This document shows, in pieces, positions 1 to 8,188 of a DNA stretch of 64,000 nt; the stretch's first letter is position 1; every line of letters begins with the position of its first letter. The notes under the pieces are model-generated. The model was not told the DNA's origin and did no database searches. It saw nothing but the letters and a program-made list of their open reading frames with translations. The stretch covers positions 40,962 to 104,961 of the forward strand of contig CAAGGG010000005.1 of assembly GCA_900769355.1 (NCBI GenBank). Direction: 5' to 3'. Position numbers and translations under genes: made by a program. Source of the stretch: Candidatus Gastranaerophilales bacterium. Lineage in GTDB: Bacteria > Cyanobacteriota > Vampirovibrionia > Gastranaerophilales > Gastranaerophilaceae.

Positions 1-124
1 TGAAAATTTGCTCTAACCGTTCGACTGTGGGTTGATAAGATACTGAAACATCAATTACAGAGTCTGAAAAACCTGTACAAAATATAAGTATTAGTATGAA
101 AAATATTAGGTATAGATTTTTCAC
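1..124 (-). CDS. N-terminus of an exported protein (cut by window edge)
   Basis: A 41-codon open frame begins with GTG at 124 on the minus strand and runs off the window. A GAGGA Shine-Dalgarno lies about 9 nt upstream. The N-terminus is a clear signal peptide: MKN, then an uninterrupted Leu/Ile/Phe core, then CTGFSDS, where cleavage after the Ser is plausible. The Cys lacks a proper lipobox, so a lipoprotein is less likely. The gene follows the M16 peptidase-like gene on the same strand by about 90 nt and may share its transcript. Too little of the mature part (about 20 residues) is visible to name a family. Confidence 0.6.
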   Translation of the reverse strand, partial: MKNLYLIFFILILIFCTGFSDSVIDVSVSYQPTVERLEQIF

Positions 125-213
125 AAAGCAATATCCTCGAAAGGTATTATTGATTACTTTGGGAAAGAATTCTATTAGCCATGGGGAGATGCGTGAGCTG
201 TTTTGACAATTCG

Positions 214-1428
214 CTACGGTTTCAACACTGTCAAAACAAATTTGTCATTAAAATATTTATTAGCGCAATCTTTAATATCTTGTGGCGTTACGGCTTTAAT
301 TTTTTCTACTGCGTTTTTATGGAAGTCAAAACCAAATCCCATTATTCCGTAATGAGCAAGCCAATTTGCTTGTTGTGAGTTTGTTTCACTGATAAATGCC
401 CATTTGCCGAAAATATTGTTTTTCGCATTTTCAAGTTCTTCTTCTGGCACAAGGTTTGTTTTTATTTTTTCAATTTCTTCTTCAAAACCTTTTAGAGAAG
501 TTTCAATGTTTTTCGGTTCTGTTGCAATATAGATTGAGAAGTTTGCGGATAGTCTTGCAACGTCATAAGCACTTCTTACAACATAAGCCAACCCCTTTTT
601 GTCTCGCAATTCCAAGAATAGTCTTGAAGAAAGTCCGCTTGCACCCAAAATGATATTCAACAATGCAATAGCCGGATAATCCTTGCTGTCAGCAGTTCCA
701 ACAAGCCAACCTTTCAATATGTGCGCTTGGTTTAAATCTTCTTTTACAATTTCAATATCTTTTGATTTGTTTAATTCAGGTTTTCTCAAAGTTGGTAGTT
801 CGTCAATTGATTTTGGTAAATCTCCGAATTTTTCTGTCAAAATATTTTTAACTTTGTCAAAATCCAAATCGCCAACAAATGCTGCAACTTTCTTACTATT
901 GGCAACGATTTCGTGGAAAGCGTTTACTACATCTTCTTTTTTTAGATTTTTCAAGTTTTCAAGAATAACTGTGTTTGTGAACCCGTAGTTGTGATTGGCA
1001 TAAATGTTTTTGTAATAACTGTCGATGATTTTTGCACGAGGAGAGTCGAGTTCAGCAATGATTTCTCCTTCAAGCTTTGTACGTTCTTTTTCAAATTCAT
1101 CAAAAGTTGTGTTTTTTACAATGTCCTCAAAAATATCCATTGCGCGCTCAAAATCCTCGTTAAGACAAACAAATTTGAACTTGATATAGTCTAGTTTAAG
1201 CTCTGCACTAAATTCAATTGCATATTTGTCTAATTCTTCTGAAAGTTGTTGAGCTGTACGAGTTTTAGTTCCTTGCATGAATAGTCTTACCATCAAAGAA
1301 TAAACTCCTGCTTGCGATGAAGGGTTATTAAGAGAAAAATTCAAATAAAACGCAACACGTGGCGTATCTTGGTTTCTTTTATAAGCAAACTCTATATTAT
1401 TCTTCAATTTAGTAATCTTTGTATCCAT
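214..1428 (-). CDS. M16 family peptidase-like protein, non-catalytic subunit type
   Basis: This 404-residue protein has the size and two-domain layout of M16B (processing-peptidase-like) subunits. The C-terminal half carries the substrate-binding R/Y pair of the family, in LRDKKGLAY (R275 and Y282), preceded by a typical GASGLSSRLF stretch. The N-terminal half lacks the zinc motif HxxEH; the equivalent place, near residues 41-52, reads GVYSLMVRLFMQ. In two-subunit M16B enzymes one chain supplies HxxEH and the other the R/Y pair, so this looks like the second kind and would need a partner encoded elsewhere. No signal peptide is seen. The ATG start is supported by AGGAGAG 7 nt upstream. Confidence 0.8.
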   Translation of the reverse strand: MDTKITKLKNNIEFAYKRNQDTPRVAFYLNFSLNNPSSQAGVYSLMVRLFMQGTKTRTAQQLSEELDKYAIEFSAELKLDYIKFKFVCLNEDFERAMDIFEDIVKNTTFDEFEKERTKLEGEIIAELDSPRAKIIDSYYKNIYANHNYGFTNTVILENLKNLKKEDVVNAFHEIVANSKKVAAFVGDLDFDKVKNILTEKFGDLPKSIDELPTLRKPELNKSKDIEIVKEDLNQAHILKGWLVGTADSKDYPAIALLNIILGASGLSSRLFLELRDKKGLAYVVRSAYDVARLSANFSIYIATEPKNIETSLKGFEEEIEKIKTNLVPEEELENAKNNIFGKWAFISETNSQQANWLAHYGIMGFGFDFHKNAVEKIKAVTPQDIKDCANKYFNDKFVLTVLKP

Positions 1429-1623
1429 ACAATCTCTCCTCTTATTGAGATTATTTTAGCACGGATTTAGTGAAAAAACAAGGTTTTCTGTGGTAGCAAA
1501 GTAGCTAGGAAGTGAAGCAGCTAAGCATTAAATAAGAAAAAGGATTAGGTTTTGAAGCAAGGAATAAATTCGTACCCTCTTTTAGGTAGAGTTAGAGTGG
1601 GTAAATAGAAGACAATCAAGTTT

Positions 1624-2565
1624 TTAATCAAACTTTGCAATAATCTGTTTGTAATAATTTTCGTCTTTGCAATGAGGAATTTTGCCAGCATTGCGTTCTT
1701 CATTGAACACGATTTTCCCTTCTATTGAACACTTTTTTCCATCGTTTAGGAACCACTCATACATTGTGTCAATATGTCCTGCATCAATTGCCTTGTAACC
1801 ACTTTTGGCTAAATCGTATGCCAAAACTGTTGCAGTTGGGCCGAGAGCTAGAATAAATAATTTTTCTTTGTCACAAGTTTTGCATTCTGCCAAAATTTCA
1901 TTGTATCTAGAAAAAGCATCTTTTATCGGACAAATTACTCTTTCTATGGACTTTGCATTTGCAAACAAATCGTTTCCGATGCCTAGGCGGCTACCTGCGC
2001 CTTCTACGATAACTAAGTCTTTTTCTTGCCAGAGCCTTTTGAGGTTTGTGTAATAATTTTCACCTTGTTCTTTTGTGGAAAAACTGGATTGTCGTGTGAT
2101 TTTGGCATCAAGATATACGTTTTCAAAGTTCATAAATTTATATAAATAATCTCTGCAAGAAACCATTACACGTCTGAAATAATCACTGTCACAATAACCA
2201 AAAACGTCAGGAACTCCGACATAGAGGCATTCAAGGTTGTTTTGAAGAACTTCTTGTAATCTTTTGGCAAGTTTTTTGTCATATTTTTGAAAATTAATGC
2301 TTTCACCCATCATTATTTTGAATTCCCCATCTCCAAAACGTGCAATTGATTTGTTAGAATTTATTAATGAATAAAGTGAGTCGTATAGGTTTAAAACCTT
2401 GGGCAATCTAACATTTGCAAGTGTTCTTGGATCTGCTAATTCATAAAGCAAATTAGCAAATTTTTCATCTGCGTGTTTGGTTTTAATCGGAAGATGAAAT
2501 TTTAATCTAAGCCCGAATAAATTTACGATTAATCTTCCTGTCGCTTTATTTTTATGAATAAACAT
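1624..2565 (-). CDS. GT-D fold glycosyltransferase (DUF1792 / SP_1767 family)
   Basis: This 313-residue protein resembles the GT-D glycosyltransferases typified by the streptococcal enzymes that extend O-glycans on Fap1-type adhesins. The diagnostic part is IARFGDGEF near residues 75-83, which contains the DxE metal/nucleotide-sugar motif of that fold. Later blocks are VIVEGAGSRLGIGND and LALGPTATVLAYDLA, ending with GHIDTMYEW. It has no signal peptide and should act in the cytoplasm on surface glycans or glycoproteins. The start follows AAAGGAGAG at good spacing. It lies upstream of the M16-like gene with about 195 nt between them, so a shared operon is uncertain. Confidence 0.75.
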   Translation of the reverse strand: MFIHKNKATGRLIVNLFGLRLKFHLPIKTKHADEKFANLLYELADPRTLANVRLPKVLNLYDSLYSLINSNKSIARFGDGEFKIMMGESINFQKYDKKLAKRLQEVLQNNLECLYVGVPDVFGYCDSDYFRRVMVSCRDYLYKFMNFENVYLDAKITRQSSFSTKEQGENYYTNLKRLWQEKDLVIVEGAGSRLGIGNDLFANAKSIERVICPIKDAFSRYNEILAECKTCDKEKLFILALGPTATVLAYDLAKSGYKAIDAGHIDTMYEWFLNDGKKCSIEGKIVFNEERNAGKIPHCKDENYYKQIIAKFD

Positions 2566-2639
2566 GCCAACTCTCCTTTGGGTAAATTATAGCATGAATT
2601 AGTCAAAAGTCTTAAAAGTTATCCAGAATCTATATAGTT

Positions 2640-2755
2640 AATAATTACGTAGTCAACCCTCGCCCCTGCGGGGAGAGGGTAGAATTTCTTAATGAGCTGT
2701 GGCGAATTTAGAAATTCGGGTGAGGGGGATTATGCGCGGACGGCGACTTTTTATG
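2640..2755. repeat. Dispersed palindromic repeat cluster (family R7)
   Basis: This lies in the 557-nt gene-free stretch 2566-3122. It has complementary CCCTCGCCCC / GGGGAGAGGG arms, a middle about 35 nt long, and a terminal CGGGTGAGGGGG. The reverse complement of about 75 nt of it matches a segment inside the downstream radical SAM coding sequence (3693-3770), so it is one copy of a mobile or spreading repeat family. A following TGCGCGGACGGC segment recurs near 22257 and, inverted, near 24418. Function unknown; it is not a plausible coding region. Confidence 0.7.
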
Positions 2756-2764
2756 GGTAAATAG

Positions 2765-2852
2765 GCTGGATTGCTTCGCTAAACGCTCGCAATGACGTGA
2801 ATAGCTGCTGTTCACGTCATTGCGAGGCTCTACTGAGCCGTGGCAATCCAGC
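2765..2852. repeat. 88-nt near-perfect palindromic element (family R6)
   Basis: The outer arms are GCTGGATTGC and GCAATCCAGC. The inner arms are GCAATGACGTGAA and TTCACGTCATTGC around a short TAGCTGCTG loop, so the whole element can fold into one long hairpin. Related half-copies (CATTGCGA ... GTGGCAATCCAGC) occur near 22340-22375. It is followed at 2890-2930 by a GCTACGCAAGTAGCCCTCTG segment shared with 24266-24305. The remaining 2930-3060 shows no gene. Confidence 0.8.
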
Positions 2853-3064
2853 TTATCGTAATCAATTTTATTCCAACTAAAACAACTCTCGTTTGCTACG
2901 CAAGTAGCCCTCTGTAACAATATTCATTTATTCATACTCATTTATTGGAACAAAGTTTACTGTGTTTTGCTAACAAGTTATTGCTCATTCCGCTATCGTG
3001 GCGATTTGACTTCGTAATCTATTGTTAATGATGTTCAACTTGAGAATTTTAAAATTATTCATTC

Positions 3065-3093
3065 TTGCGCATGAACAGATTTTTAGGTACAAT
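3065..3093 (+). promoter_or_regulatory. Predicted sigma-70-type promoter of the radical SAM gene
   Basis: TTGCGC at 3065-3070 and TACAAT at 3088-3093 are separated by exactly 17 nt, 30 nt before the ATG. A GGAAGAG ribosome binding site follows at about 3112. Identified by eye only. Confidence 0.55.
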
Positions 3094-3122
3094 TTTAATT
3101 AAGAATTAATAGGAAGAGAAAA

Positions 3123-5774
3123 ATGAATTGTTTTTTTAGAGAAAATCACGAGGCATTACATAATTGCGTAAAACCATACCAGTACGTGGGCGGAGAGTAT
3201 TTGTCGTATAACAAAAATTTTGATGAGGCAAAAGTTAAGTTCGCATTTGTTTTTCCGGACAAGTACGAAATCGGGATTAGCAACCTTGGGGTTAGAATTC
3301 TGTATGATATTGTAAACAAGCATGAAGGCTGGTTTGCGGATAGAGCTTATGCCCCGGAAGCTGATTTTAAGCCTAAAATGCTTTATGGTGTTGAAAGCAA
3401 AAGGTATTTGAAAGATTTTGACGCAGTTGGTTTTTCTCTTCAATATGAACTTGCGTATCCGACGATTTTAAAGATGCTTGAAATGTCAGGGATTCCATAT
3501 CGCAACGATATGAGAGGCGATGACGATCCGATTGTTATGGCAGGTGGACCTTGTGCGTTTAACCCTTTGCCGATGGCTGATTTTATTGACGTTTTTATGA
3601 TTGGTGATGGCGAAGATACGCTTAAAGAAGTTTGTGAAATTTTAGAAAAAACTAAGGGAATGCCAAGAGCGGAAAGAATTAAGGCACTTTGTACCCCCTC
3701 ACCCGAATTGCTAAGCTCGTGCAACTCGCTAAGCAATTCTACCCTCTCCCCAAGTGGCGGGGGAGAAGGATTGTCAGGTCGTTGGTCGGCATCTGTTGGT
3801 GGAAAAGTTAATAAACGAATTGCACAATTAACTTATGATACGGCTTTGAAATCGTATCCGATACCGTTTTCGACTTCTGTTCAGGATAGAGCGGTTGTAG
3901 AAATCCGTCGTGGTTGCGGTAGAATGTGTCGTTTTTGCCAACCGGGGCATGTGACTTTGCCGATTAGAGAAAGATCTGCTGAGGATATTATTAAAATTGC
4001 AAAAGAGTTAGTAAAAAATACCGGATATGATGAGTATTCTCTGCTTTCGCTATCTTCAAACGATTACAAAAATATTAATGAGGTTATAAAAGAGCTTGCG
4101 GTTGATTTTAACGACAAAAAAATCTCCGTATCTCTTCCGAGTCAACGTATTGACGGTTTTAATCTTGAACTTGCAAATCTTGTTCAAAGTGTTCGAAAAT
4201 CAACAATGACACTTGCTCCCGAAGCTGGTAGTCAGCGACTCCGCAATGTTATAAAGAAAAATATTACGGAAGAGATGATTTTGAACGCTGTTTTAACTCT
4301 TTACGAAAACGGCTGGTCGAGGGTGAAATTCTACTTTATTTGCGGACTTCCGACAGAAACGCTGGAAGATATGGACGAGATGGCAGAACTTTTGAACCGA
4401 ATTAAGTATCGTGCAAGGCTTTTGAAGCGTGAAAAGGGCTTAAATCATGGGCTTGATATAACTTGTACATTGTCAATCTTTGTGCCAAAGCCGTTTACAC
4501 CGTTTCAGTGGTGCGGACAGATGGATTTGAAAGAGGTTTCAGAACATATCAGACATTTGAAAGAAAAGACTAAGCACATAAAAGGTTTGAAAATCAATTA
4601 TCACGAAGACGTAATCTCGCAAATTGAGGCGGTTTTAACTCGTGGTGATAGGTCACTTTGCAAGTATATAGAGGCACTTTATAAAAAAGGTTGTTATCTT
4701 GATGCTTGGGGTGAGTATTTCAAGGAAGACATTTGGCATGAAACGGCTAAAGAGTTAGGTTTTGACTTAGCTGAACTTGCAAAACATCAGTTTTCAACAG
4801 ATGAAGAACTTCCTTGGGATTTCATCAACACAGGAATTGATAAAAGTTGGTTAATTAATGAATATAATCTTGCCGTAAATTCTTCCCTCGCCCATTCGGG
4901 GGGAGGAACTGAGGGAGAGGGGCAAAACATTGTTCCTACTTGCGAAAAACAGTGTGTAAACTGTGGTGTTTGTCCGAATTTAAAGACGCATAAGGTTATG
5001 GCAAAACCTTTCAAGGCTTGTGAAAAAGCTCAGAATATGAAAATTGAGCACAAAGATCCGACAACTGTAAACGGTTATGACAGAGAGGTTTACAAATATC
5101 GAATTAAGTTGACAAAAACAGGGATTTTGAAATATTTTTCTCACCTCGATTGGCAAAATACTTTCTTTAAGGCACTTGCTCGAACTGATTTAGATATTGT
5201 TTATTCGCTTGGCTATAACCCGTCAATGAAGGTTTCTATGGGCGTTGCACTGCCATTGTTTGCGGAAAGTGACGGAGAACTTGTTGATGTAGAATTATTT
5301 GACGATTTGACGGAAAACGAATTGAAAGAGAAGTTGGAAAAAGTTCTTCCAAAAGAATCAAGAATTATAAGTATTGTAAAAATTGCAAAAAATGCTCCGG
5401 CAATTGATATTACGGCACAGTGGGCAGAATATAAGGTAAATATTTTTAATAAATCACTTTACGATTTTAAAGATTTGGTATATAATACGGACAGAGTTTT
5501 ATCTTCCGAAGAAATTTTTATAGAGAAGAAAAACAAAAAAGGTTTACTCAAAAAAACAGACATTAAACAGTCAATAAAATCATATAGGTTTGACGGAGAA
5601 AGTCTGTTCATAGTACTAAAAACCGGTCAATCAGCAGTGAACAAAGAAGATGGGACAGTTGAAGCAGGAATTCCCGCGTTGAGAGCAGATGTTTTGATGG
5701 ATTTGATTGCATCAGGTGTAACGTTTGATATCAGACGTACCAGATTCTTTGATAAAGATTTACAAGAATTATAA
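3123..5774 (+). CDS. B12-binding/radical SAM protein fused to DUF2344 domain
   Basis: This 883-residue protein joins an N-terminal cobalamin-binding-like domain (roughly 30-180), a radical SAM core, and a C-terminal DUF2344 domain (roughly 650-870, starting YKYRIKLTKTGILKYFSHLD). The cluster-binding CxxxCxxC is C265, C269 and C272. An extra cysteine group (CEKQCVNCGVC) sits before DUF2344. This pair of domains commonly precedes RNase G, exactly as here, and the function is unproven. Unusually, two low-complexity linkers (about 191-216 and 587-601) are encoded by copies of the genome's intergenic repeats, in frame, at domain boundaries. The start is supported by GGAAGAG upstream. Confidence 0.88.
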   Translation: MNCFFRENHEALHNCVKPYQYVGGEYLSYNKNFDEAKVKFAFVFPDKYEIGISNLGVRILYDIVNKHEGWFADRAYAPEADFKPKMLYGVESKRYLKDFDAVGFSLQYELAYPTILKMLEMSGIPYRNDMRGDDDPIVMAGGPCAFNPLPMADFIDVFMIGDGEDTLKEVCEILEKTKGMPRAERIKALCTPSPELLSSCNSLSNSTLSPSGGGEGLSGRWSASVGGKVNKRIAQLTYDTALKSYPIPFSTSVQDRAVVEIRRGCGRMCRFCQPGHVTLPIRERSAEDIIKIAKELVKNTGYDEYSLLSLSSNDYKNINEVIKELAVDFNDKKISVSLPSQRIDGFNLELANLVQSVRKSTMTLAPEAGSQRLRNVIKKNITEEMILNAVLTLYENGWSRVKFYFICGLPTETLEDMDEMAELLNRIKYRARLLKREKGLNHGLDITCTLSIFVPKPFTPFQWCGQMDLKEVSEHIRHLKEKTKHIKGLKINYHEDVISQIEAVLTRGDRSLCKYIEALYKKGCYLDAWGEYFKEDIWHETAKELGFDLAELAKHQFSTDEELPWDFINTGIDKSWLINEYNLAVNSSLAHSGGGTEGEGQNIVPTCEKQCVNCGVCPNLKTHKVMAKPFKACEKAQNMKIEHKDPTTVNGYDREVYKYRIKLTKTGILKYFSHLDWQNTFFKALARTDLDIVYSLGYNPSMKVSMGVALPLFAESDGELVDVELFDDLTENELKEKLEKVLPKESRIISIVKIAKNAPAIDITAQWAEYKVNIFNKSLYDFKDLVYNTDRVLSSEEIFIEKKNKKGLLKKTDIKQSIKSYRFDGESLFIVLKTGQSAVNKEDGTVEAGIPALRADVLMDLIASGVTFDIRRTRFFDKDLQEL
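3693..3770 (+). repeat. R7 repeat copy embedded in the radical SAM coding sequence
   Basis: The segment starting CCCCCTCACCCGAATT and ending ACCCTCTCCCC matches the reverse complement of the intergenic repeat at 2657-2730 over most of its length. It stays in frame and encodes about 26 Ser/Pro/Gly/Leu-rich residues between the cobalamin-like and radical SAM domains. Confidence 0.8.
4881..4925 (+). repeat. Second repeat-derived insert in the radical SAM coding sequence
   Basis: TCCCTCGCCCATTCGGGG followed by GAGGGAGAGGGGC has the arms of the R7 family. It encodes a Ser/Gly/Glu-rich linker (SSLAHSGGGTEGEG) between the radical SAM region and the cysteine-rich segment before DUF2344. Confidence 0.65.
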
Positions 5775-5784
5775 AGGATTTTTT

Positions 5785-7629
5785 ATGGCAAACGAAAAAC
5801 GTAACAACAAAAATCATCAGCAACAAAATGCTGACAAAAGAATTATTATTGCCGAACGTGACAACATTGCAGCGGTAATGGAAGGTGGAAAAGTTACTGA
5901 TTTCTTTATTTCAAGAGGAGATGTAATTTTAGGAGATGTTTATTTAGCAACAGTTGACAACATTTTGCCAAGTATTGATGCGGCATTTGTTGACGTTGGT
6001 GTTGACAAAATGGGCTTTTTGCACGCACAAGACGTTATGGGCAAAGGCTCTTTGAAAGATAAACTTTCTCCAAAACAAAAATTGATTGTACAAGTTGTAA
6101 AAGAACCGACAGGTCACAAAGGGCCGAGAGTTACAACAGAAGTCAGTCTCCCTGGAAGATTTTTGGTATTGATGCCAAATGAACCCGGAATCAGTATCAG
6201 TAAAAAAATTGAAAACTCTAAGGAAAGAGCTCGATTGAAATCTGTTGTAAGCTTGATTAAGCCCGTTGGTGTCGGTGTAATTATCAGAACTGAGGCAGAA
6301 GGTCAGTCAGAAGCAGATATTCAAGAAGATTTAGAAATTTTACTTGAAAAATGGAACAATATTATCACTGCGTCTGAAACTATGACGCCTCCAAATCTTT
6401 TGTATAGAGATCAAGATTTGCTTTATAGAACAATTAGAGAAGCTTGTACGGAAGATGTTAAGGAAATCGTTGTAGATACAGCTTTTGCAATGCAAAGAGT
6501 TCAAAATATTTTGCAAAACTGGCACATGAACAAAAACGTTCAAGTTACTTTGTACAAAGGAACAGAACCTCTTCTTGTGGCAACAGATGTTCATAAAGAA
6601 ATTAAGGCGGCTTTAAATATTAAAGTTAATATGCCATCGGGTGGTTACCTGTTTATCCAACAAACAGAGGCATTGACAGTAATCGACGTAAACAGTGGTA
6701 AATTCACAAGTTCGTCAACACAAGATGAAACGATTTTAAAAACCAATATTGAGGCTGTCCATGAAATTGCTCGTCAACTTCGTTTGAGAAATATCGGCGG
6801 TATGATTATCGTTGACTTTATCGATATGATGTCAAGAGCAGATAAGCTTGCTATGCTTGAAGAATTGGAAATTGCGCTTGAGCCTGATAAAGCAAAACCG
6901 CAAGTCGGACAAATTTCTGATTTGGGGCTTGTAGAATTGACTCGTCACAGACAAGGTCAATCGTTGTCTGAAATCTTTACAAAAAGATGTCCGCACTGCC
7001 AAGGTACAGGCTACTTTATGAACGAATTCAACTTTGCAACTCCGACAGCTGAAGGCGAATACAGAGCAAAAGCTGCAAAAATGAAATTGCCTGTAAATAA
7101 CTTTAAAAAGAACAACAAAAATAATAAGAATAACAACCAAAACCAACCGGCTCTGCAACAAGAGGCAGTTGAAGAACAACAAGTTCAACAAACACCTGTT
7201 GTAGAGGTTGAAAATCCGTCAACAGTTGCAACTCAGGAAACTGAAAAACGCGAAAACAAGCGTAAACGTGGCGGCAGAAAGAGCAAGTTTGAGAAAAAAC
7301 AAGAAGCTCCGCAAGAAGCAACTGAACAAGTTGTAGAAACAGCGGAAACTGTTCTTAAACCGAATGAAGAAATTAAACCTGTAATTGAGCCGGAAGCAGC
7401 TGAAAAAACTGAAAAGGTTGAAAAAACAGTAGCTTCAACTGATGAAAAAGCTCAAACAGAGGTGCAGGTAGAACAAGCAGAAGAATCTTCAGAAGAACAA
7501 GTTGAAGAAAAACCAAAACGTACTCGTCGTCCTAATCGTGGAGCTTCTAAAACAAGAAAGCCACGAGCTAAAAAGACTAAGGATACAGAAGAAAAAGCAG
7601 AAAATTCAGAGGAAAAAGTTGAAGAATAA
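5785..7629 (+). CDS. rng: Ribonuclease G/E family endoribonuclease
   Basis: RNase E/G-type enzyme, 614 residues from ATG 5785. This start follows AAAGGA by 5 nt, and the upstream stop overlaps that site. An S1-like RNA-binding domain occupies about 20-120 (GDVYLATVDNILPSIDAAFVDVG). The catalytic core contains VIDVNSG and IIVDFIDMM, which hold the two Mg-binding aspartates. The Zn-link CPHCQGTG lies near residue 410. The last 190 residues are a low-complexity tail rich in Glu, Lys, Gln and Val, ending in an Arg/Lys-rich stretch; this may be a disordered scaffold or RNA-binding arm as in RNase E. It cleaves single-stranded RNA in rRNA maturation and mRNA decay. Confidence 0.93.
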   Translation: MANEKRNNKNHQQQNADKRIIIAERDNIAAVMEGGKVTDFFISRGDVILGDVYLATVDNILPSIDAAFVDVGVDKMGFLHAQDVMGKGSLKDKLSPKQKLIVQVVKEPTGHKGPRVTTEVSLPGRFLVLMPNEPGISISKKIENSKERARLKSVVSLIKPVGVGVIIRTEAEGQSEADIQEDLEILLEKWNNIITASETMTPPNLLYRDQDLLYRTIREACTEDVKEIVVDTAFAMQRVQNILQNWHMNKNVQVTLYKGTEPLLVATDVHKEIKAALNIKVNMPSGGYLFIQQTEALTVIDVNSGKFTSSSTQDETILKTNIEAVHEIARQLRLRNIGGMIIVDFIDMMSRADKLAMLEELEIALEPDKAKPQVGQISDLGLVELTRHRQGQSLSEIFTKRCPHCQGTGYFMNEFNFATPTAEGEYRAKAAKMKLPVNNFKKNNKNNKNNNQNQPALQQEAVEEQQVQQTPVVEVENPSTVATQETEKRENKRKRGGRKSKFEKKQEAPQEATEQVVETAETVLKPNEEIKPVIEPEAAEKTEKVEKTVASTDEKAQTEVQVEQAEESSEEQVEEKPKRTRRPNRGASKTRKPRAKKTKDTEEKAENSEEKVEE

Positions 7630-7903
7630 GATTATTTCGACAATTTTTACGTTAATATTGACAGCAAATGTGGGTTTGTGTGAACAGACCCACACTTCTG
7701 CTATGCATACGGCTGCTGTGAAGTTTGGGCTTGCAATGGGCGGAGTTGTTTTGTCGTCCTTAATAATTTATTTTGGATTAACTATTTACAACAAATTTTT
7801 TGCTAAAATGGTAAACCTTAAATATGAGGAAGATGCTCTTAAAACGCCCCAAACAACAGATGAGGCAGTAAGATTTTTTATTCATAAGAACAAGTTGAGG
7901 TAA
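7619..7903 (+). CDS. Small exported or membrane protein, unknown
   Basis: I place the start at TTG 7619, which overlaps the end of rng by 11 nt and follows an AGAGGA site by about 6 nt. This gives 94 residues beginning MKNKIISTIFTLILTANVG, a good signal peptide or first anchor. A second hydrophobic segment follows (GLAMGGVVLSSLIIYFGLTI), then a polar tail. The layout is reminiscent of small OadG-like subunits, but no conserved motif proves that. The overlap with rng suggests translational coupling. The upstream open frame that continues into rng is only a shadow of the Lys/Glu-rich tail. Confidence 0.55.
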   Translation: MKNKIISTIFTLILTANVGLCEQTHTSAMHTAAVKFGLAMGGVVLSSLIIYFGLTIYNKFFAKMVNLKYEEDALKTPQTTDEAVRFFIHKNKLR

Positions 7904-7909
7904 GATTTT

Positions 7910-8128
7910 ATGAAAAAAGCTTTTGGTGCGATTGATTTGCTTGTCGGACTCGTAATTACGGCAATCGTTTTTATGATTGGTATGAATGCGTTGAGGGGTA
8001 GTTCGCTTAAACTTCAAGGTAATAAGGTTGATACAAAAAGTGTTCAACAACAGGTTGATGAGCAGGTGAACGAAATTCAAAATATGCGTCAACAGGCTAT
8101 AGAGTATAATAAACAGGTCGAGGAGTAA
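7910..8128 (+). CDS. Small prepilin-like membrane protein, unknown
   Basis: A 72-residue protein with a hydrophobic N-terminal helix beginning KKAFGAIDLLVGLVI, followed by an amphipathic Gln/Glu/Val-rich tail likely to form a coiled coil. The N-terminus imitates a prepilin signal (A before F, acidic residue at +5), but with Asp instead of Glu, so processing by a prepilin peptidase is uncertain. It starts 6 nt after the preceding small membrane gene. No AGGAGG is seen beyond a weak GAGG at 7896-7900. Confidence 0.6.
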   Translation: MKKAFGAIDLLVGLVITAIVFMIGMNALRGSSLKLQGNKVDTKSVQQQVDEQVNEIQNMRQQAIEYNKQVEE

Positions 8129-8153
8129 GGCAAAAATCGTTAAACTATACAAA

Positions 8154-8182
8154 TTGCATTATGTTTAAATTTTTTGTATAAT
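8154..8182 (+). promoter_or_regulatory. Promoter of mlaE, predicted leaderless
   Basis: TTGCAT (8154-8159), a 17-nt spacer and a perfect TATAAT (8177-8182) are followed after exactly 6 nt by the ATG at 8189. Transcription should therefore start at or beside the A of the start codon. No Shine-Dalgarno is present. Confidence 0.7.
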
Positions 8183-8188
8183 CTAAAA

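Noticed and set aside
2708..2920. A 70-codon minus-strand frame with several Cys
   Set aside because: It lies entirely in palindromic repeats that recur elsewhere, so the open frame is a by-product of the repeats.
7502..7618. N-terminal extension of the small membrane protein into rng
   Set aside because: This part reads a second frame of the low-complexity tail of RNase G; the TTG with a ribosome binding site at 7619 is better.
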